A DNA stretch of 27,058 nt from DASUAO01 sp046484625 (GTDB lineage Bacteria > Actinomycetota > Acidimicrobiia > IMCC26256 > PALSA-555), in assembly GCA_046484625.1 (NCBI GenBank), contig JAWOIO010000027.1, positions 1 to 27,058 of the forward strand, in the 5' to 3' direction. This document shows, in pieces, positions 14,893 through 22,732 of the stretch (positions are counted from its first letter, which is position 1; every line of letters begins with the position of its first letter). The notes below the pieces were generated by a model that was given only the letters and a program-made list of their open reading frames with translations, ran no database searches and was not told the DNA's origin. Made by a program: the position numbers and the translations under genes.

Positions 14893-15558
14893 ATGTTGGA
14901 CAGACGCTGGCGCGCCAAGGTCGAAGCCGGGCTGGCCCCCGTCGGCAAGGCCTTGCACCGGGGCGGGATCTCGGCCGACGCCCTCACGATCTTCGGGCTG
15001 GCCGCCGCGGTCGCGACCGCCGCGCTGATCGCCAACGGCAACCTCCTGATCGCAGTGGTCGGACTCGTCGTCATGGGGCTCCCCGACATCCTCGACGGCT
15101 CGGTCGCCCGCCACAGCGGCACCGCGGGCAACCGGGGCGCGTTCTTCGACTCGGTCGCCGACCGCGTCGCCGACGGCCTGATCTTCCTCGGCGTCGCATG
15201 GCACCTCAGCGCCGAGAGCGCCGAGCTGCCGGTCCTGGCCATGGCCGTGCTCGGGCTCTCGATGCTCGTCACCTACGAGCGCGCCCGCGCCGAGTCCCTC
15301 GGCTACTCGGCGCGAGGTGGCCTCATGGAGCGCCTCGAGCGCATCGTGCTCCTCGGGGCGGGCCTCGCGTTCGACATCCTCGTGCCCGTGCTCTGGGTGA
15401 TGCTCGGACTCACGGCGATCACCGCGATCCACCGGTTCGTGATGGTCTGGCGCCAGGCGAGCGCACCGAGGACGGTCGAGCCACGCCGGACGAGGGCGCT
15501 TCGGAGGCATGGTGCCCGACGTCAACGTCGCTTATCTCGCGTATCGGGCCGGCGCTGA
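14893..15558 (+). CDS. pgsA: CDP-alcohol phosphatidyltransferase, probable phosphatidylinositol phosphate synthase
   Basis: Family enzymes join an alcohol to the phosphatidyl group of CDP-diacylglycerol in the membrane. The 221-residue product contains a perfect family motif: D65xxD68G69xxA72R73-x8-G82xxxD86xxxD90, within DILDGSVARHSG and RGAFFDSVADR. Several hydrophobic helices surround it, and the C-terminus is basic. The position directly before patA and pimA, as in mycobacteria, indicates the inositol-phosphate-using enzyme (PgsA1, PIP synthase) that makes the anchor for PIMs, rather than phosphatidylglycerophosphate synthase; the motif alone does not separate them. The start ATG has no well-spaced Shine-Dalgarno. 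The gene's last 50 bp overlap patA. Confidence 0.87.
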   Translation: MLDRRWRAKVEAGLAPVGKALHRGGISADALTIFGLAAAVATAALIANGNLLIAVVGLVVMGLPDILDGSVARHSGTAGNRGAFFDSVADRVADGLIFLGVAWHLSAESAELPVLAMAVLGLSMLVTYERARAESLGYSARGGLMERLERIVLLGAGLAFDILVPVLWVMLGLTAITAIHRFVMVWRQASAPRTVEPRRTRALRRHGARRQRRLSRVSGRR

Positions 15559-16444
15559 GACCGCGCGGCGCCTCCCGGCGCCGCTCGGTCGGCTCCTGGC
15601 TCGGACGGCGTCCCGGGGGATGCTGCGCCTCTGGCGCGACCGCCGCCACCAGGTCGAGCGAAACTTCCAACGGGTGCTCGGGCAGGGCGCGACAGACGAG
15701 GTCGTCGCGCAGACGACGGCTCGGATGTTCGACAACTACGCCCGGTACTGGCACGAGCTGTTCCGTCTCGATCCCGGCGTGGCCGGCGTGGGCGGTGCGG
15801 TCCTCGACCGGGGTGAGCTCGTGGGGTCCGAGCATCTCGACGCGGCGACGGGAGGTCCTGGGACCCTCGCGCCGCGCGGCGCGATCCTGGCGCTCCCGCA
15901 CCTCGGGAACTGGGACCTCGCAGGAGCGTTCCTGGCCGCACGCGGGCACCGGTTGATGGTCGCGGCCGAGCCGGTCGACCCACCCGAGCTGTTCGAATGG
16001 TTCGTGGAGACCCGGCGGCGACTCGGGATGGAGGTCGTGGGTCTCGGTCCCGACGTGACGTCGACGCTGCTCCGAGGCCTCGAGAACGGCGCCCTCGTCT
16101 GCCTGGTGTGCGATCGCGACCTCACCGGCGACGGGGTGGAGGTCGAGTTCTTCGGTGCGCCGGCGCGGATCCCGCGCGGCCCGGCGTTGCTGGCCCTGCG
16201 GGCGGGGGTCCCGTTGCTCCCGGCGGCGGCGCGGTTCCTCCCCGACGGTCGCCAACGGGTGACGATCGGCGCGCCGCTCGACCTCGAACGACGCGGGCGA
16301 CTGCGCGACGACGTCGAGCGCGTCACCCGGGACCTGGTCCACCACTTCGAGGAGCAGATCGCCGCGGTCCCGGACCAGTGGCTCGTCATGCAGCCGGTGT
16401 GGACCGACGACGTCGATGCGCGCTCGCTGGGCGGATCTCGATGA
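15509..16444 (+). CDS. patA: Phosphatidylinositol mannoside acyltransferase (lauroyl acyltransferase family)
   Basis: PatA acylates the mannose of PIM1/PIM2 at the cytoplasmic face of the membrane. The 311-residue protein belongs to the HtrB/LpxL family, with the catalytic HX4D motif as HLGNWD (H131, D136). The later segment VCDRDLTGDGVEVEFFGAPARIPRGPALLA is highly typical of actinobacterial PatA. The N-terminal segment could associate with the membrane. The ATG at 15509 has GGAGG only 1 nt upstream, whereas the adjacent in-frame GTG at 15512 has it 4 nt away, so the true start may be 15512. It overlaps pgsA by about 50 bp and pimA by 4 bp (ATGA), supporting one operon for PIM synthesis. Confidence 0.88.
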   Translation: MVPDVNVAYLAYRAGAETARRLPAPLGRLLARTASRGMLRLWRDRRHQVERNFQRVLGQGATDEVVAQTTARMFDNYARYWHELFRLDPGVAGVGGAVLDRGELVGSEHLDAATGGPGTLAPRGAILALPHLGNWDLAGAFLAARGHRLMVAAEPVDPPELFEWFVETRRRLGMEVVGLGPDVTSTLLRGLENGALVCLVCDRDLTGDGVEVEFFGAPARIPRGPALLALRAGVPLLPAAARFLPDGRQRVTIGAPLDLERRGRLRDDVERVTRDLVHHFEEQIAAVPDQWLVMQPVWTDDVDARSLGGSR

Positions 16445-17571
16445 GCCGGGATCGCGCCCTGCGCGTCGTCCTGACCTGCCCGTACTCGCTCTCGGTCGAC
16501 GGGGGAGTACAGCTCCAGGTCCGCGGGATCGCCCGCGCGCTGCGGGCGCGGGGAGTCGACGCGCGTGTGCTCGCACCGTCGGACGGTCCACCGCCGGAGC
16601 TCGGCATCACCAGCCTCGGGCCGACTCGGCGGTTCCCGTCCAACGGGTCGATCGCCCCGATCTCGGTGAGCAGCGCGGTCCACGCGCGCGCGCTCGAGGC
16701 GCTCAGGGTGCACCGACCCGACGTCGTCCATCTTCACGAGCCGCTCTCGCCCGGGGTCAACCACGCGGTGCTCGTCGCGACGGACCTGCCGCTCGTCGGC
16801 ACGTTCCATGCGTCGCACGCGGGCCGCAACGCGTGGTACGACGCGTTCCGGGCGCCGCTGCGGCGGATGGTCGGCCGGCTCGCGGTCCGCACCGCCGTCT
16901 CGTCGGAAGCGCAACGCAACATCGAGGCCACGTTCGGCGGGAGCTGCGACATCCTGCCCAACGGCGTGGAGGTGGCGACCTTCGCGTCGGCCGATGCCTC
17001 CCCCTCACCGCGGCCGGCGATCGTGTTCGTCGGCCGTCACGAACCGCGCAAGGGGCTGGGCGTGCTCCTCGACGCGTTCGCGGGCCTCGAGCGTGACGCC
17101 GACCTCTGGGTGATCGGCGAGGGCCCACAGACCGCCGAGCTGGCGGCGCGCAACGTCCCGGGAGTCCACTGGCTCGGGCGGGTCTCGGAGGAGGAGAAGG
17201 CCCGTCGGCTCCGGGGCGCGACGGTGGCGTGCTTCCCGTCGATCGAGGGCGAGTCCTTCGGCGTGGTGCTGCTCGAGGCGATGGCGGCCGGGACCGCGCT
17301 CGTCGCCTCGGACCTCACCGGCTACCGCCACGTCGCCCGCGACGACCGGGAGGCGGTCCTCGTCGCGCCCGGGGAAGTTGCGGCACTCCGCGACGGGCTC
17401 GGGCGCATCCTGGACGACGGGGCGAACCGCGCCCGGCTCGTCGACGCCGGACGGATCCGGGCGCAGGAGTTCTCGATGGAGCATCTCGCCGGGGCGCTCG
17501 TCGAGCGCTACCGCGTCGCGATGGGGACGGCGGGCCCGGGGCGCGATCGCCCGGACCTCCCCCTACAATGA
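16441..17571 (+). CDS. pimA: GDP-mannose-dependent phosphatidylinositol mannosyltransferase
   Basis: PimA transfers the first mannose from GDP-mannose to phosphatidylinositol on the cytoplasmic side of the membrane. The 376-residue GT4-family, GT-B-fold protein is close to the 375-390 of known PimA. It has CPYSLSVDGGVQLQVRGIARAL near the N-terminus (glycine-rich acceptor loop), PDVVHLHEPLSPG, FVGRHEPRKGLGVLLDAF at the start of the donor domain, and the EX7E motif in EGESFGVVLLEAMAAG. The ATG at 16441 overlaps the patA stop; the long frame extending upstream is a shadow of patA. With pgsA and patA it supplies anchor, first mannose and acyl chain of PIMs. Other GT4 mannosyltransferases are possible, but context favours PimA. 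Confidence 0.9.
   Translation: MSRDRALRVVLTCPYSLSVDGGVQLQVRGIARALRARGVDARVLAPSDGPPPELGITSLGPTRRFPSNGSIAPISVSSAVHARALEALRVHRPDVVHLHEPLSPGVNHAVLVATDLPLVGTFHASHAGRNAWYDAFRAPLRRMVGRLAVRTAVSSEAQRNIEATFGGSCDILPNGVEVATFASADASPSPRPAIVFVGRHEPRKGLGVLLDAFAGLERDADLWVIGEGPQTAELAARNVPGVHWLGRVSEEEKARRLRGATVACFPSIEGESFGVVLLEAMAAGTALVASDLTGYRHVARDDREAVLVAPGEVAALRDGLGRILDDGANRARLVDAGRIRAQEFSMEHLAGALVERYRVAMGTAGPGRDRPDLPLQ
17564..17569 (+). promoter_or_regulatory. -10 element TACAAT upstream of lemA
   Basis: TACAAT is the best -10 match in the window and overlaps the pimA stop codon (TGA begins at 17569). A start near 17576 leaves a leader of about 27 nt containing the AGGAG Shine-Dalgarno at 17591-17595, 7 nt before the lemA GTG. 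Unlike most promoters here, it would give a leadered transcript. Confidence 0.5.
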
Positions 17572-17602
17572 ATCCGGATCACCACCGACCAGGAGCCTGC
17601 CC

Positions 17603-18163
17603 GTGACCGCCGTCCTCATCATCGTCGCAGTCGTCGTCGTCCTCGGCCTCGTGCTCGCGTTCATGTACAACTCGCTCGTCCGGAGCCGCAACAAGGTCGA
17701 CAACGCCTGGAGCCAGATCGACGTCCAGCTCAAGCGGCGCTACGACCTCATCCCGAACCTGGTCGAGACGGTGAAGGGCTACGCCAAGCACGAGCGCGAG
17801 ACGCTCGAGGCGGTCACGAACGCCCGCGCCAACGCGATCAACGCGCAGGAGGGCGGCAATGTCGCCGAACAGGCGCAGGCCGAGAACGTCCTGTCCGGCG
17901 CGCTGAAGAGCCTGTTCGCGGTGTCGGAGGCCTACCCGGACCTCAAGGCCAACCAGAACTTCCTGCAGCTGCAGGAGGAGCTCACGTCGACCGATGACCG
18001 CATCGCGTACTCGCGGCAGTTCTACAACGACAGCGTGCTCAGCTACAACAACTCGATCCAGACCGTCCCGAAGAACGTCATCGCCGGGATGTTCAACTTC
18101 GAGAAGCGTGAGTTCTTCGAAGGTGCCCCGGAAGAGACGGGGCCGGTGAAGGTCGAGTTCTAG
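17603..18163 (+). CDS. lemA: LemA family protein
   Basis: The 186-residue protein has one N-terminal membrane helix (about 2-22, AVLIIVAVVVVLGLVLAFMY) with almost no extramembrane sequence before it. The conserved LemA helical core follows: NKVDNAWSQIDVQLKRRYDLIPNLVETVKGYAKHE, then LQEELTSTDDRIAYSRQFYNDSVLSYNNSI and NVIAGMFNFEKREFFE. The biochemical role of LemA is not well established. A GTG start at 17603 is fixed by the membrane helix and by AGGAG 7 nt upstream; the open frame farther upstream is the pimA shadow. It is followed after 36 bp by htpX, a pairing seen widely in bacteria. Confidence 0.93.
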   Translation: MTAVLIIVAVVVVLGLVLAFMYNSLVRSRNKVDNAWSQIDVQLKRRYDLIPNLVETVKGYAKHERETLEAVTNARANAINAQEGGNVAEQAQAENVLSGALKSLFAVSEAYPDLKANQNFLQLQEELTSTDDRIAYSRQFYNDSVLSYNNSIQTVPKNVIAGMFNFEKREFFEGAPEETGPVKVEF

Positions 18164-18199
18164 GACCCGCACCCCAACCTGCTCCCCGATCTGGATTCG

Positions 18200-19138
18200 A
18201 TGACCGACTCTGCACCCGCGCCTCCGGAGCGCACGAACTTCGAGCGCGAGATCCGCAACAACAAGTGGCGGACCTTCGTGATCCTCGGGGGTTTCGTCCT
18301 GCTCATCGTCCTCGCCGGACTCGCGTTCGACCTGCTCCTGGGGTACGGCCTCGTCGGCGTCGCGATCGCGCTCGTCCTCGCGCTCGGCATGGCCGTGTTC
18401 TCGTACTTCAACTCCGACAAGGTCGCGCTCGCGGTCACCGGCGCGAAGCCGGCCGAGGGTCCTGAGTACCAGCGGTACCACAACCTCGTGGAAGGGCTGT
18501 GCATCGCAGCCGGACTCCCGAAGCCGCGTCTGTACGTGATCGACGACGCCGCACCGAACGCGTTCGCCACGGGCCGCAACCCGAAGCACTCCGCGCTCGC
18601 GGTCACCACGGGGCTGCTCCAGATGATGAACCGGGTCGAGCTCGAGGGCGTGATCGCGCACGAGCTCTCGCACGTGAAGAACTACGACATCCTCGCCTCG
18701 ACGGTGGCAGTGACCGCCGTGGGGACGATTGCGCTGCTGTCGGACATCGGCGTGCGGTTCTGGATCTTCGGCGGGAACCGCAATCGTGACAGCAACGCGG
18801 GCGCTGCCGGCGCGATCCTCGCGATCGTGGGGATCGCGCTGCTCGTGCTCGCGCCGTTGGCCGCTCAGATGATGCAGTTCGCCATGAGCCGCAAGCGCGA
18901 GCTCCTCGCCGACGCGACGGGCGTCCAGCTCACCCGATACCCGCCGGGGCTGTTGTCGGCGCTCAAGAAGCTCAAGGGGGACACCACCGTGGTGCACCAC
19001 GCCACCCGAGCCACCGCCCAGCTCTGGATCGAGTCCCCCCTCGACCGCACGGAGGGCAAGAAGGGCTCCTGGCTCAACCGGGCCTTCGACACCCACCCGC
19101 CGCTCGATGAGCGCATCGGCGTGCTGGAGTCCATGTGA
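18200..19138 (+). CDS. htpX: HtpX-like membrane zinc metalloprotease (M48 family)
   Basis: M48 proteases such as HtpX degrade or cleave misfolded membrane proteins. The 312-residue product has two N-terminal membrane helices (about 25-45 and 50-70), then LYVIDDAAPNAFATGRNPKHSALAVTTGLL. The HELSH zinc motif (H154, E155, H158) is followed by further membrane helices around 163-183 and 195-215, and KRELLADATG, whose glutamate is the probable third zinc ligand. It ends with the typical THPPLDERI segment. Following lemA and overlapping the DUF3048 gene by 4 bp, it is probably part of an envelope quality-control operon (inference). No clear Shine-Dalgarno precedes the ATG. Confidence 0.93.
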   Translation: MTDSAPAPPERTNFEREIRNNKWRTFVILGGFVLLIVLAGLAFDLLLGYGLVGVAIALVLALGMAVFSYFNSDKVALAVTGAKPAEGPEYQRYHNLVEGLCIAAGLPKPRLYVIDDAAPNAFATGRNPKHSALAVTTGLLQMMNRVELEGVIAHELSHVKNYDILASTVAVTAVGTIALLSDIGVRFWIFGGNRNRDSNAGAAGAILAIVGIALLVLAPLAAQMMQFAMSRKRELLADATGVQLTRYPPGLLSALKKLKGDTTVVHHATRATAQLWIESPLDRTEGKKGSWLNRAFDTHPPLDERIGVLESM

Positions 19139-20268
19139 GTCGGACGGAGGGTCCCAACGGTTCCGCGCGCGCCGCCGCTCGGGCGGAGCGACGACGGCGC
19201 ACGCGGCGCAAGGCGATGATCGGCGGAGCCGTCGTGCTCGTCGTCGTGATCGGTGGGGCGGCGGTGGCGCTGTCGGGGGGATCCGAGTCGGCCGCGCCGA
19301 GGAAGCGCAGGCCGCCCCCGCCCTCCACGACCACGACCATCCCGATCCCCAAGGCTCCGCTCACGGGACTCCCCGACCCGAGTGGGGAGTCGCTCACGCG
19401 CCCGAGCCTCGGCGTCAAGATCGAGAACACCCCCGAGGCTCGTCCACAGACCGGCCTCGACGTCGCCGACGTCGTCTACGAGGAGGTCGTCGACGGCGGG
19501 GTCACGCGGTTCTGGGCGTTCTTCAACTCCGCGATTCCCGAGACGGTCGGGCCCGTCCGCTCGGTGCGCGCCATGGACCCGCAGATCGTCACACCCTTCG
19601 GTGGGGTCATCGCCTACTCGGGCGGCACCGAGCCCAACGTCGCCGCGATCCGCGCGACGGGGCTGGTGTGGGTCGACGAGAACAACGCCGGCGACTCGTT
19701 CTTCCGGGAGCCGACCCGCTCCTCGCCGCACAACCTCTACGCGCGCCCGGCGTCGCTGCTCGAGCGGGGCGGGACGCCGATCCCCGTCGCGCCGGTCTTC
19801 CAGTTCCTCGACCCCGAGCAGGACCAGGTCTTCACCGGTGAGCCGATCGCCTCGTTCCACCTCAACTACGAGCTCGGCTACGACGCGTCGTACGCATGGG
19901 ACGCGGCGCTGGGAGGGTGGAAGCGCTTCCAGGGGACCGACGAGCCGTTCATGGCCGCCGGCATCCCCGAGACGCAGGTCGCGCCGACCAACGTCGTCGT
20001 GCAGTTCACGCCCTACGCAGAATTCGGCGAGGGGAACCTCTTCGGCACCGGGGAGGCCTGGATCTTCTCGAACGGCCAGCTCATCAAGGGCACCTGGACC
20101 CGCGTCTACCCCGGCGCGCCAACGGTGTTCAACGACGCGGCGGGTGAACCGATCCTCCTGACGCCCGGTCGCACCTGGGTCGAGCTGTTCCCGACCGGGC
20201 GCACCGTCGACCTCGTCCCCGGCGCCCCGGTGGCCGCCGCGCCGACGACGGTCGCACCCGCACCCTGA
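19135..20268 (+). CDS. DUF3048 (YerB-like) membrane-anchored extracytoplasmic protein
   Basis: The 377-residue protein starts with a very basic cytoplasmic segment (AERRRRTRRK), then a single membrane helix (about 28-46). A Pro/Thr-rich linker (RPPPPSTTTTIPIPK) leads to the two-part DUF3048 domain: PLTGLPDP...SLGVKIENTPEARPQTGLDVADVVYEE, GVTRFWAFF and GPVRSVRAMDPQIV, then NVVVQFTPY, GEAWIFSNGQLIKGTW and LTPGRTWVELFP in the C-terminal part. No lipobox cysteine is visible, so it is helix-anchored, unlike the lipoprotein YerB of Bacillus. The function of DUF3048 is unknown. The C-terminus is an Ala/Pro/Thr tail. A GTGA overlap couples it to htpX. Confidence 0.87.
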   Translation: MSRTEGPNGSARAAARAERRRRTRRKAMIGGAVVLVVVIGGAAVALSGGSESAAPRKRRPPPPSTTTTIPIPKAPLTGLPDPSGESLTRPSLGVKIENTPEARPQTGLDVADVVYEEVVDGGVTRFWAFFNSAIPETVGPVRSVRAMDPQIVTPFGGVIAYSGGTEPNVAAIRATGLVWVDENNAGDSFFREPTRSSPHNLYARPASLLERGGTPIPVAPVFQFLDPEQDQVFTGEPIASFHLNYELGYDASYAWDAALGGWKRFQGTDEPFMAAGIPETQVAPTNVVVQFTPYAEFGEGNLFGTGEAWIFSNGQLIKGTWTRVYPGAPTVFNDAAGEPILLTPGRTWVELFPTGRTVDLVPGAPVAAAPTTVAPAP

Positions 20269-20271
20269 GCC

Positions 20272-20319
20272 CGTTCCCCGAACGCGTTCCCTGAGCTGGG
20301 GCTCGTGGGACTCGGTCCC
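20272..20319 (+). terminator. Cluster of three short hairpins after the DUF3048 gene
   Basis: Downstream of the stop lie CGTTC-ccc-GAACG (20272-20284), GAGC-tggg-GCTC (20293-20304) and GGGAC-tcg-GTCCC (20307-20319), in a 105-bp spacer before the pdxS promoter. Each stem is only 4-5 bp and there is no T-run, so termination is a weak inference from position. The first also overlaps the 10-bp palindrome GAACGCGTTC (20280-20289). Confidence 0.25.
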
Positions 20320-20361
20320 GCGTCGACGGTTTCCGACAGGGATCACACGCGGGTCGCTCGG

Positions 20362-20367
20362 TACACT
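20362..20367 (+). promoter_or_regulatory. -10 element TACACT, leaderless promoter of pdxS
   Basis: CGGTACACT ends 6 nt before the pdxS ATG at 20374. No Shine-Dalgarno is present in the intervening GGGATC. This supports the ATG at 20374 over an upstream in-frame GTG at 20305. Confidence 0.6.
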
Positions 20368-20373
20368 GGGATC

Positions 20374-21273
20374 ATGGCTGACGCGCAGTCCTCGCCCCCC
20401 GTCACCGGCACCGCGCGGGTCAAGCGTGGTCTCGCCGAGATGCTCCGCGGTGGCGTGATCATGGACGTCGTGACCCCGGAGCAGGCGCGCATCGCCGAGG
20501 ATGCGGGCGCGGTCGCCGTGATGGCGCTCGAGCGGGTCCCGGCCGACATCCGCCGCGACGGCGGCGTCGCCCGGATGAGCGATCCCGCGATGATCGTCGG
20601 CATCCAGGAGACGGTCACGATCCCCGTCATGGCGAAGTGCCGGATCGGGCACTTCGCCGAGGCGCAGATCCTCGAGTCGCTCGGTGTCGACTACATCGAC
20701 GAGAGCGAGGTGCTCACCCCGGCCGACGAAGCTCACCACGTCGACAAGTGGACCTTCACCGTGCCGTTCGTGTGTGGCGCGACCAACCTCGGCGAGGCGC
20801 TCCGTCGCATCTCCGAGGGTGCGTGCATGATCCGCTCGAAGGGCGAGGCCGGGACCGGCAACATCGTGGAGGCGGTACGCCATCTCCGGTCGATCCTCGG
20901 CGACATCCGTCGCCTCACGGTCGCCGACGACGCCGAGCTGTTCGCCTGGGCGAAGGAGCTGCGGGCCCCCGTCGAGCTGGTCCAGGAGGTCGCCGAGCGC
21001 GGTGAGCTGCCGGTGCCGATGTTCTGTGCCGGGGGGATCGCCACGCCCGCCGACGCGTCGCTCGTCCTCCAGCTCGGGGCCCAGTCCGTGTTCGTCGGCA
21101 GCGGCATCTTCAAGAGCGCCGACCCTGCCGTCCGCGCCAAGGCCATCGTCGAGGCGACGACCCACTTCCGCGATGCGGCCATCGTCGCGAAGGTCTCCAC
21201 CGGGCTCGGCGAGGCGATGCCGGGGACCGAGATCGACGCCCTCGATGTGAAGCTCGCCGAACGGGGTTGGTAG
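20374..21273 (+). CDS. pdxS: Pyridoxal 5'-phosphate synthase, synthase subunit
   Basis: PdxS is the TIM-barrel lyase that condenses ribose 5-phosphate, glyceraldehyde 3-phosphate and ammonia into PLP; it forms a dodecamer decorated by PdxT. The 299-residue product contains all key residues: D31 (MDVVTPEQARIAEDAG), K88 (PVMAKCRIGHFAEAQ) and K156 (RSKGEAGTGN), each offset by 7 from the Bacillus numbering. The phosphate loop GGIATPADASLVLQLGAQ and GSGIFKSADP also match. The start at 20374 fits the leaderless promoter. The pdxT gene follows after 109 bp. In mycobacteria the pdxS-pdxT-yebC-ruv region also lies near pimA. Confidence 0.97.
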   Translation: MADAQSSPPVTGTARVKRGLAEMLRGGVIMDVVTPEQARIAEDAGAVAVMALERVPADIRRDGGVARMSDPAMIVGIQETVTIPVMAKCRIGHFAEAQILESLGVDYIDESEVLTPADEAHHVDKWTFTVPFVCGATNLGEALRRISEGACMIRSKGEAGTGNIVEAVRHLRSILGDIRRLTVADDAELFAWAKELRAPVELVQEVAERGELPVPMFCAGGIATPADASLVLQLGAQSVFVGSGIFKSADPAVRAKAIVEATTHFRDAAIVAKVSTGLGEAMPGTEIDALDVKLAERGW

Positions 21274-21340
21274 CACCGTGCGGAGGCCCCCAGGTGCGCC
21301 CGCGATGCGCACGCCGCGAGGCTGATCAACCGAACCTGGA

Positions 21341-21385
21341 CCCGAGGGCGCGATGCCCGAGGGCGGCATGCCCGAGGAAGACATG
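21341..21385 (+). repeat. Three tandem 15-bp modules, each a Shine-Dalgarno plus ATG, before pdxT
   Basis: Units at 21341-21355, 21356-21370 and 21371-21385 read CCCGAGGGCGCGATG, CCCGAGGGCGGCATG and CCCGAGGAAGACATG. Each has GAGGG or GAGGA exactly 4 nt before an ATG, and all three ATGs (21353, 21368, 21383) are in the pdxT frame. The last unit gives the canonical PdxT N-terminus; the upstream ones would add MPEGG and MPEED. Confidence 0.85.
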
Positions 21386-21955
21386 AAGGTCGGGGTCCTC
21401 GCGCTGCAGGGCGCGTTCCGGGAGCACCGGGAGGTGCTCGACGGGCTCGGTGCCGAGGCGATCGAGGTGCGCGTCAGCCAGGACCTCGCGGGCTGCGACG
21501 GCCTCGTCCTCCCGGGCGGCGAGTCGACCGTCATCGGCAAGCTCCTCGTCTCGTCGGGGCTGCTCGAACCGGTCGGGGACCGCATCCGCGACGGCGTCCC
21601 CACCCTGGCCACCTGCGCGGGCCTGATCCTCCTCGCCCGTGAGGTGCTCGACCGGCGCGACGGCGACGTCGCGCTCGACGTGCTCGACGTGCAGGTCCGG
21701 CGCAACGCCTACGGCTCCCAACGGCAGTCCTTCGAGGTGCCGCTCGCGGTCGAGATGCTCGGTACGAGCCCCTTCCCCGGTGTGTTCATCCGCGCGCCGG
21801 CGATCCTCGCCGTCGGGGCCGGCGTCGAGGTGCTGGCCCGCCACGAGGACCGACCGGTGCTCGTCCGCTCCGGCGGTGTCTGGGCGGCCACCTTCCATCC
21901 CGAGCTCTCGGGCGACTTGCGACTGCACCAGCGCTTCCTCCAGGAGGTCCCATGA
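21383..21955 (+). CDS. pdxT: Pyridoxal 5'-phosphate synthase, glutaminase subunit
   Basis: PdxT releases ammonia from glutamine and channels it to PdxS. The 190-residue product has the family length and catalytic triad: C78 in LATCAGLILLA, with H172 and E174 in FHPELSG. It begins MKVGVLALQGAFREH, the standard N-terminus, and carries PGGEST (44-49); the usual TTMGKL after it is TVIGKL here. The ATG at 21383 is preferred for homology, but two upstream in-frame ATGs (21353, 21368) each have an equally spaced Shine-Dalgarno, so N-terminally extended forms are possible. Its stop overlaps the yebC start (ATGA), and AGGAGGT for yebC is embedded in its last codons. Confidence 0.95.
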   Translation: MKVGVLALQGAFREHREVLDGLGAEAIEVRVSQDLAGCDGLVLPGGESTVIGKLLVSSGLLEPVGDRIRDGVPTLATCAGLILLAREVLDRRDGDVALDVLDVQVRRNAYGSQRQSFEVPLAVEMLGTSPFPGVFIRAPAILAVGAGVEVLARHEDRPVLVRSGGVWAATFHPELSGDLRLHQRFLQEVP

Positions 21956-22704
21956 GCGGCCACTCGAAATGGCACTCGATCAAGCACGCGAAGGGCGCAG
22001 CCGACGCCCGTCGCGGGAAGCTCTTCGCGCGGCTGGCGCGCCAGATCGAGGTCGCGGCCCGCGCGGGCGGCGGTGACGTCGAGGCCAATCCCACGTTGCG
22101 CACGATGGTGCAGAAGGCGCGCGACGGCTCGATGCCGAAGGACAACATCGAGCGGGCGATCAAGCGGGGGACCGGCGAGCTCGAAGGTGTCCGCTACGAG
22201 TCCGTGACCTACGAGGGCTACGCGCCGAACGGCGTCGCAGTGCTGGTCGAGTGCCTCACGGACAACCGGAACCGCACGGGCTCGGAGGTGAAGAACATCT
22301 TCACTCGCAACGGCGGGTCCATGGCCGAGCCCGGCGCGGTGTCGTGGCAGTTCGAGCGCAAGGGAGTGCTGCTCCTCGACAAGTCCGCGGCGACCGAGGA
22401 CGACCTCATGCTCGCCGCGGTCGAGGCAGGTGCCGAGGACATCGCCGACCAGGGCGACACCTGGCAGGTCACCACCGCGGCCGCCGACCTCCACACGGTC
22501 CGCGACGCGCTCGCAGCCGCCGGGATCACCACGTCGTCGGCCGACCTCACGATGCTGGCGGCCCAGACGGTCCCGCTCGGGGACGCGACCGCCGCGAAGA
22601 ACGCGTTGCGGGTGATCGACGTGCTCGAGGAGCATGACGACGTGCAGAGCGTCTATGCCAACTTCGACATCCCCGACGACGTGCTGCAGGCGGTGCTGGC
22701 GTGA
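21952..22704 (+). CDS. yebC: YebC/TACO1-family protein
   Basis: The 250-residue product is a standard YebC-family member starting MSGHSKWHSIKHAKGAADARRGKLF, then GGGDVEANPTLRTMVQKARDGSMPKDNIERAIKRG and YEGYAPNGVAVLVECLTDNRNRT, with the C-terminal DDVQSVYANFDIPDDVL. The family has been described as DNA-binding regulators and, for some members, as ribosome-associated factors that relieve stalling, so the role should be left open. The ATG overlaps the pdxT stop and has AGGAGGT 3 nt upstream, the strongest Shine-Dalgarno seen in the window. Its nearness to ruvC-ruvA is a conserved actinobacterial feature, here interrupted by the PPOX/cox insert. Confidence 0.96.
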   Translation: MSGHSKWHSIKHAKGAADARRGKLFARLARQIEVAARAGGGDVEANPTLRTMVQKARDGSMPKDNIERAIKRGTGELEGVRYESVTYEGYAPNGVAVLVECLTDNRNRTGSEVKNIFTRNGGSMAEPGAVSWQFERKGVLLLDKSAATEDDLMLAAVEAGAEDIADQGDTWQVTTAAADLHTVRDALAAAGITTSSADLTMLAAQTVPLGDATAAKNALRVIDVLEEHDDVQSVYANFDIPDDVLQAVLA

Positions 22705-22732
22705 GTCGGCCCGAGCGCCGGGGGGCTTGCTG

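Noticed and set aside
12840..15272. 810-codon minus-strand open frame over EF-G2 and beyond
   Set aside because: It is EF-G2 read in another frame on the same strand (Arg/Gly/Pro-rich) and runs antisense through pgsA.
20305..20373. Upstream GTG start for pdxS
   Set aside because: It would add 23 non-conserved residues and would place the TACACT element inside the gene.
18865..21705. 946-codon minus-strand open frame across htpX, DUF3048, pdxS and pdxT
   Set aside because: It is opposite four well-supported genes, is Arg/Asp/Gly-biased and has no recognisable domain.
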